DNA from: Archegozetes longisetosus
Taxonomy: Eukaryota; Arthropoda; Arachnida; Sarcoptiformes; Trhypochthoniidae
NCBI GenBank assembly: GCA_018873245.2
Contig: JAEMBT020000003.1
Location: 476,001-540,000, forward strand
Reading direction: 5' to 3'
DNA length: 64,000 bases
Numbering within the stretch: the first letter of the stretch is position 1; each line of letters begins with the position of its first letter. The notes beneath the pieces are model-generated. The model made no database searches. It had not been told where the DNA came from and was given only the letters and a program-made list of their open reading frames with translations. Position numbers and translations under genes: made by a program. This document shows positions 58,871 to 64,000 of this stretch, in pieces.

Positions 58871-59127
58871 GTTTAAGAAATTAGAAATGATCTGAAAATG
58901 ACTATAAAAATGATCTTTGTGTCACATATGCTTAATTTGTTTTCAGTTTGTTCAATTTGTTAAATAAAGCTCGAATCGAAATTCGATATAAATCGAAAAC
59001 TTGAATTTTTGTATTGACTTCGGATGGCCTTGAGTATGATAGTCGATTCGTATTGGAATGAGTCTAACGATGTGTAATTAGTGGATCTACAATGTCGGGA
59101 ACATGCTCATTCATTTTTGCTATAGTC

Positions 59128-60758
59128 CAGACAAAATGCCTGTACTGGTCGTACTGACACATATTCTTGGTTATAGTTTACGGTTTTGTCAGTTTTTAAC
59201 ACAATAAATTAAAATATATAGCTAAATTTTATTTTAGAAGTAAATATTTTATTATTCTTAAACCTTTTAAAATTGTAAGTTCGTGGTGAGTTGATTGTCT
59301 TAATTAAAATTAAAGCAAATATTCATCTCTTTGAGACTTTTGTCAACAAGGGTGAGTTTCCAGGGCCAAGGGCCAACAATACTGATCTCTTTTTAGTTTA
59401 ATTAATGAAATTATAAGAATGACGAAGCCATCATGTCTAAATCCCATCGGGAATAATGTCGGGTTTGTTTTCGAATAAAATGTTATTCGGCTTCATGAAT
59501 AAAATAGATATTAACAGATTAATTAAACTGCTTCGATCTTTATTTCGTTTCTCTAAAACAATTTGATTGAGCTCTAGTTTTATGCCATTGTTTGTATGTT
59601 TAATCCGATTATTTTTCGACTATTCTATATATCAGTAAATGATTGAACTATAGTATCCGGCTCCGCCTTAGTGGGAGGTCCTACAAGCACACTGTCATTA
59701 GACTTGTCTCATCGAGGCAAACTTATGCCATGCTCTAGAAGATTGACCACGCCTGCTATTTTAAAAAATACTAAAGCCACTCTTTCAGCCTTACCCATAA
59801 ATCAACCGGTGTCCTCCACATAGACCCGATTCCAATTTGACCCAAACCTTTTTCTATTTTAGCCCAATAGTCATTTCACCCAAAATGACAAAAATAAATG
59901 TTCATTTTGACCCAATATCACACTATGAATAATTTTCCATTGACTGATTATGCGTGAAGAAACGTATCAAAATACAGTCTGTCCTATTAACTTCTAAACT
60001 AAGACAAAGCAATTAAACCTTTTCATATTTTCATATTTCAATCAGATGTCAAATAAATTATTCATCGATATAAAATTTGGTACGTTGAAATAAACTTTTA
60101 ATAATCACATCGACTTTACGGACGTATGTAGTTATCAAGTAAGTTTGCAATCAAAGATTTTCATGACTTAATTATGAATTGAGATTGTTTTACTATTATT
60201 TGAGATCTAATAATTTGATAATTTTCTGTTTTTACTATTTATATCATTTTTTCTATTTAATAGATTTGTTATTTAATGGCATTTGACGAGAGCTTCAATC
60301 TGTACTCTTCTTTTATAACATTGGGTCAAATCAAACTTGGGTCAATCGGTCTACCCCTAACACAAGGCAACAGAAGTTGAACAATAAAAGTTTTATTTTG
60401 ATATAGAAAAAGTTAGAAAATTAATTCCTTTTGGGACTATACTTTTGAATAACTGATGTTTTTACATATACTGTTTGATAATATCAACACTATAGAGCTA
60501 GAGGCCACGAATTCTTGGGCTTGCTTATGCTTATTCCCCTATTTAGATCTGTTTTAATAAAGTAGTTCCATAATAGCCAAGAATTTTCAGAAAAATTCTT
60601 ATTCCGCAAAATTATCAACTTTACTAATTTGTGTTATTTTCGAGTTAATATTATTTTGGTTACTTCAATCAAAGTTTTAATATTATTTTTATGCGTTTCT
60701 CAACAATTGTGAAGATTTTACGGCGTAGCAAACTATTACTGGCGCTGTTATCGCGATC
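59128..60758. other. Intergenic, possible weak TIR element at 59.82-60.35 kb
   Basis: Repeated tttgaccca words at 59,837-59,935 face ttgggtcaa words at 60,322-60,350, suggesting an old TIR element of about 530 bp. No coding sequence. Confidence 0.3.
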
Positions 60759-61391
60759 TATCAATCATTCAGAAAGCATTGACGAGAAGACCTCTAGCTT
60801 AAGAGGTCGACACAATTCACAAAACTTTTCAGCCAATAGAAAACATTAATTCATATTAAGCATTTATAAAGATACATTTAAACATATTTATACAAAACAT
60901 AAATTTTTTATTTAATAATAAAATAAATTTAGTTAATAAAATATTTTTTAATCATTAAAAAAATTATCACAATAGCTATGTTCACTAAATATATCACTGT
61001 CAATCATTTTTTCATTGATCCAAAACTGAGATTCAATATTTACAACATTGTTAATGCACTTTAGTAATTTTTGTCTACAAAGGTTTCATCAATGTATACA
61101 AACTCTGAATTAGGGGATTGTTTTTCGATTCCTCGCTTTTCCATCAAATATTTAAATCTTCGCTTAATTTTAAACTCATTAAATCAGATCTAATATTTTT
61201 TGTGTGCTCGCATTTATTTCCTATCTTCTAAAAAATTTTATAAAATGTTCTGCCGCACTTTTTGATGAGTTTGTCTAATTTGTTTTAGATGTATTAATAA
61301 CGTCATTTATGAATTTGTGAAAAGTTTTGCGAATTGCATCGACCTCTTAAGCTAGAGGTCTTCTCGTCAATGCTTTCTGAATGATTGATAG
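60759..61391. mobile_element. 633-bp TIR element abutting MITE B
   Basis: Inverted ends of about 78 bp: ctatcaatcattcagaaagc and gctttctgaatgattgatag, continuing through gacgagaagacctctagctt. The interior is AT-rich and non-coding. Its right end lies 1-2 bp from the start of the family B MITE. Confidence 0.82.
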
Positions 61392-61392
61392 T

Positions 61393-61965
61393 TAAAGGGT
61401 GGTCAATTTCTTTCTAGAAAGAAGTATATGTTTTACACCTTCTTCAAAAAGCAAAAAGGCTTAACATTATATATTCAAACGATATAAGAGGCAAAATATC
61501 CTATAATGACTTTCTAAACTTTTGAAGTAAGTGTTGCGCTTTCATTTCTTTAACCCTTAGACAGTAAAACGATTTTGATTAACGATTTCAGTAAAATAGG
61601 GTCTTTTTGACCCATCGATTGATTTGGAAAAGTATGTTATCGTAAAGGTTAGGGTATATAACAGTTAGTGTCGTCATCGTTGACGTAATCAGTTTAAGGT
61701 TTTAGTGAAAACTTATTTCTTATAAAAATTTATCGCCTAAACTAAAATAGAACTAATTTTAAAAACAATTAAATTTAAATATAAAATTTGTAAATAATTA
61801 ATTTATTGCTTTATATGATCTGAATATACTCATTTCAAAATACTGTCAGTTTTATTAACATTGTAAATTGCACTAAATAATTATAACAATTTTTATAGAC
61901 CTTTGGGTCATTTTGACCCATGAAATACCGTTCTGGGGTTAAAGAAAAAAATGGACTACCCTTTA
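61393..61965. mobile_element. MITE family B, copy 2 (interrupted)
   Basis: Ends taaagggtggtcaatttctt and the complement finishing actaccctttta-like at 61,965. Split by the piggyBac-type element at 61,550-61,942. Aligns in reverse with the intact copy at 21,033-21,217. Confidence 0.78.
61550..61942. mobile_element. piggyBac-type MITE, copy 2, with TTAA duplication
   Basis: Perfect TTAA at both borders (61,550-61,553 and 61,939-61,942), with inner ends cccttagacagtaaaacg and ccgttctgggg. Inverted copy of the element at 6,356-6,761. Contains gacccatcgattgattt and gggtcattttgaccca as in copy 1. Confidence 0.87.
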
Positions 61966-62475
61966 TTTCCTATTCATTAACGAAAACTTTAGATCTTTTC
62001 AAAAATTAACGACTTGATTCCCATTGGATCATGAGATTCTTAATTACAAATGCATTTAAATTTAATTTATTACAGATCCACATGAGAACTGTAATGCTTC
62101 ATAACATGTTACGTATGAAAATTAATAGTGTATGTAAATGCGAGCTATTATTAGTAATTTTTATTTGATGCATAGATTGAGTATCGGATGCAAGGATGCC
62201 AAGTCTTTTTCGAGAAAAAGCTGGAGAAAAAAATCAAAGGGGGGAGTTAAAATAATTATTAGAAATTTTTAGCATAAAAACCAAAAGGAGAGTACTATAC
62301 ATGAAAAGTGACATTTTAATTTATTATTCTTTATGTAATTTGAGTTATTATTTCAAAAAATCATATTTTTCTCGGATTTTGCACGATAGATAAGTTTACG
62401 ATCTTTAATAATGTACAAACTTCGGCAATTGTTACTTTTTCATGTTCTTCAGAATTTTTTGTAGAACAAAAATTT

Positions 62476-62890
62476 TTCAACCCTTCGTCACAACTGTGGG
62501 TAAAATATTCCCAAGTTTTATTTTAAATCCTGCCAAAATCAACAAAATAGCGTGATTTACTGAGAATTTAGGTATTCCTCACTCATATCTGACTTTGAAT
62601 GACAAAACCCTGATTAATTTAGACTTATAACTTTATTTTCAAATTTTCTTTCTTAGGACAGAAATTTACCTTAACATCGCAGTGCTGTGATGTTACTAGC
62701 AATTTGAGCCACTGATGACGCTGTAGTGGATAATAACTAGAAATTATTTAATTAGTAAATTTAAACTTCGTAAACAAGGTCTAACTTTGATTTGAAAAGC
62801 ATCAGGACTAACCTAAAATAGATATAAAGTGTGGAAAACGTAGGGTAACATTTTACCCCACAATTAATTTTACGTTTTCGGACTTTTACG
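62476..62890 (+). mobile_element. MITE family A, copy 2 (uninterrupted)
   Basis: Runs from cccttcgtcacaactgtggg to cacaattaattttacgtttt. Collinear with the copy at 8,464-9,560 but without the hAT insertion; the corresponding target reads catcgcagtgctgtgatg. Confidence 0.78.
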
Positions 62891-64000
62891 TAAAAAACAT
62901 TCAGCATTATATTTGTCAATCTTCTTGAGCTAACATTTAGCCAGTTACCATCAAATTCACAAAAGTATTTTTGTCATTTAGACATTTTTAGTTAATATTT
63001 TAGATACGAATAAAACTTGAATAAAATCACTCAATAGAAGCTTTATTTAAAATGATTGGGCTTCAATACAATGCATACTTATGATAGGTAAAACTGTGTT
63101 TCAAAATGTATTTCAAAAAATTAATGCACTTTAGTCTCTCTTGGGATATAAGTCTCGCAAACAATAAACACAAATTATTTCTTATTTTATTAGAAAAAGT
63201 TAAAATTTTTATAACAGAGTTTTGATGTTCTAAAAGCTGGAGGTTTTAAGCCCAGCTATAGGCCTGGGCTAGGGACTGGAGATTTGTCTCAAAGTTGGAG
63301 ACTTGATCCCTAGTCGGATGTTGGATTCAATGTCCTATGTTCTGTTCACAAAACAATAATTAATCTATACAAGTCAAACAGTTTCAATAATTGACATAAT
63401 TGTCATGTTTAAGACAGTAATCAGGAGTTGTAACAATGATAGTTATAATAATTTATGAAAGTGCATTATACGCGCTTAACGCAAATTAGTGTGAGTACAC
63501 TAAACAATAATTGAACTTAGAAATACTTATGGCTAGGTAAAACTTCAACTGTAACCCCATCGACTCGAAATTATTTTTGGTCCTATAATTATGGATCAAA
63601 AATAAACTGAATGAAAAATGTTAGTCTAACTATATTGAAGCCTAGTTTTATTAGTGGTAGATGTGGAGTATTAGTCCCCAGCGAGTTTATATAAGGTGTT
63701 CCACTGGTTTTTTGAACATGACATATTGTCACAATTATTTTTGTAACTCGGGATCTCATTGAGAATGAAAAACTCGATCTAAGTTTTTGGTGTAGAGTTT
63801 TTCATTTAATGTGACTTTTCTAGCGTAGAGATTTGAAATCAGGGGCCTCGATGTAAGATCCCAAATCCCTTTTACCTAATTCCCTATCTAAGAGTCTGGC
63901 TGGACTCGATAGAGAACCTCATGTGTAACTATTATGCTTTAATGAAAGTTTCACAACTTTACATATCACTTGCCTAAGATGCAAATAAAGTTGATAGAAA
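62891..64000. other. Intergenic to window end, no gene seen
   Basis: AT-rich. A patch of repeated gctgg/ctgggc words at 63,235-63,330 has no clear structure. No coding frame with a recognisable motif. Confidence 0.35.

Larger units (their letters stand above)
55962..59127. mobile_element. 3.2-kb composite TIR element (family J)
   Basis: Left end gactatagtaaagtggacga with tatgttcccgacatc; right end aatgtcgggaacatgctcat with tttttgctatagtc. The inverted similarity extends about 190 bp (aattatacatcgttggactc, gtcgaatttcgattcgagct). Inside sit the hAT element at 56,268-57,376, a SINE-like piece near 57.4-57.6 kb and a second, smaller family-J copy at 58,225-58,870. No transposase of its own seen. 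Confidence 0.72.

Noticed and set aside
1-64000. CRISPR arrays, operons, toxin-antitoxin or other prokaryotic systems
   Set aside because: Spliced genes, AATAAA signals and eukaryotic transposons throughout; repeats are inverted or dispersed, never regularly spaced direct repeats with unique spacers.

Overview
The window is a stretch of AT-rich eukaryotic nuclear DNA with small multi-exon genes. Introns are mostly 50-160 nt with GT..AG ends, and AATAAA signals follow several stop codons. Gene content (carboxypeptidase Q, an NRF-6/acyltransferase-3 membrane protein, dimeric dihydrodiol dehydrogenases, inhibitor-knot-type secreted peptide, secreted LRR proteins, 12-finger C2H2 proteins) and a short (CCTAA)n tract point to an arthropod. 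A mite or other chelicerate is my guess, but the sequence alone does not settle it.

Layout. 1-1.4 kb: 3' part of a carboxypeptidase Q gene (+). 1.4-9.6 kb: transposon-filled spacer. 9.6-11.7 kb: second carboxypeptidase Q gene (-), all splice sites intact but two 1-nt frameshifts. 13.2-15.0 kb: a Tourist-like MITE and a decayed coding fragment. 15.4-17.5 kb: secreted two-module LRR gene (+). 20.6 kb: secreted double-knottin-like peptide (+). 23.8 kb: intronless 17-beta-HSD12-like reductase (+). 30.3-33.7 kb: a complete ten-exon NRF-6-like gene (-), 724 aa by my splicing. 36.7-38.5 kb: two small secreted-protein genes, convergent, bracketed by near-identical inverted 520-bp elements. 40.2-45.4 kb: tandem pair of 12-finger C2H2 genes (+) with a dead Tc1/mariner transposase between them. 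50.6-54.7 kb: tandem pair of dihydrodiol dehydrogenases (+), the second lacking a conserved active-site Asp. 55-64 kb: almost only nested repeats.

Repeats dominate the intergenic DNA. I could delimit hAT-type elements (two with 8-bp target duplications), piggyBac-type MITEs (TTAA), a PIF/Harbinger-type MITE (TTA), a transposon carrying a SWIM-like C-terminus, and many foldback elements. Several are nested, and for two nestings an uninterrupted copy of the host element lies in the same window. I found no CRISPR, operon or prokaryotic system. The most interesting signals are the nested transposons, the inverted near-identical element pair, paralog divergence at a catalytic residue, and mini-exon duplication in a zinc-finger gene.

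Caution: three genes carry single-base frameshifts, at least two of them in or beside homopolymers, and the inverted element pair differs only in two homopolymer lengths. Some apparent lesions may therefore be base-calling errors.
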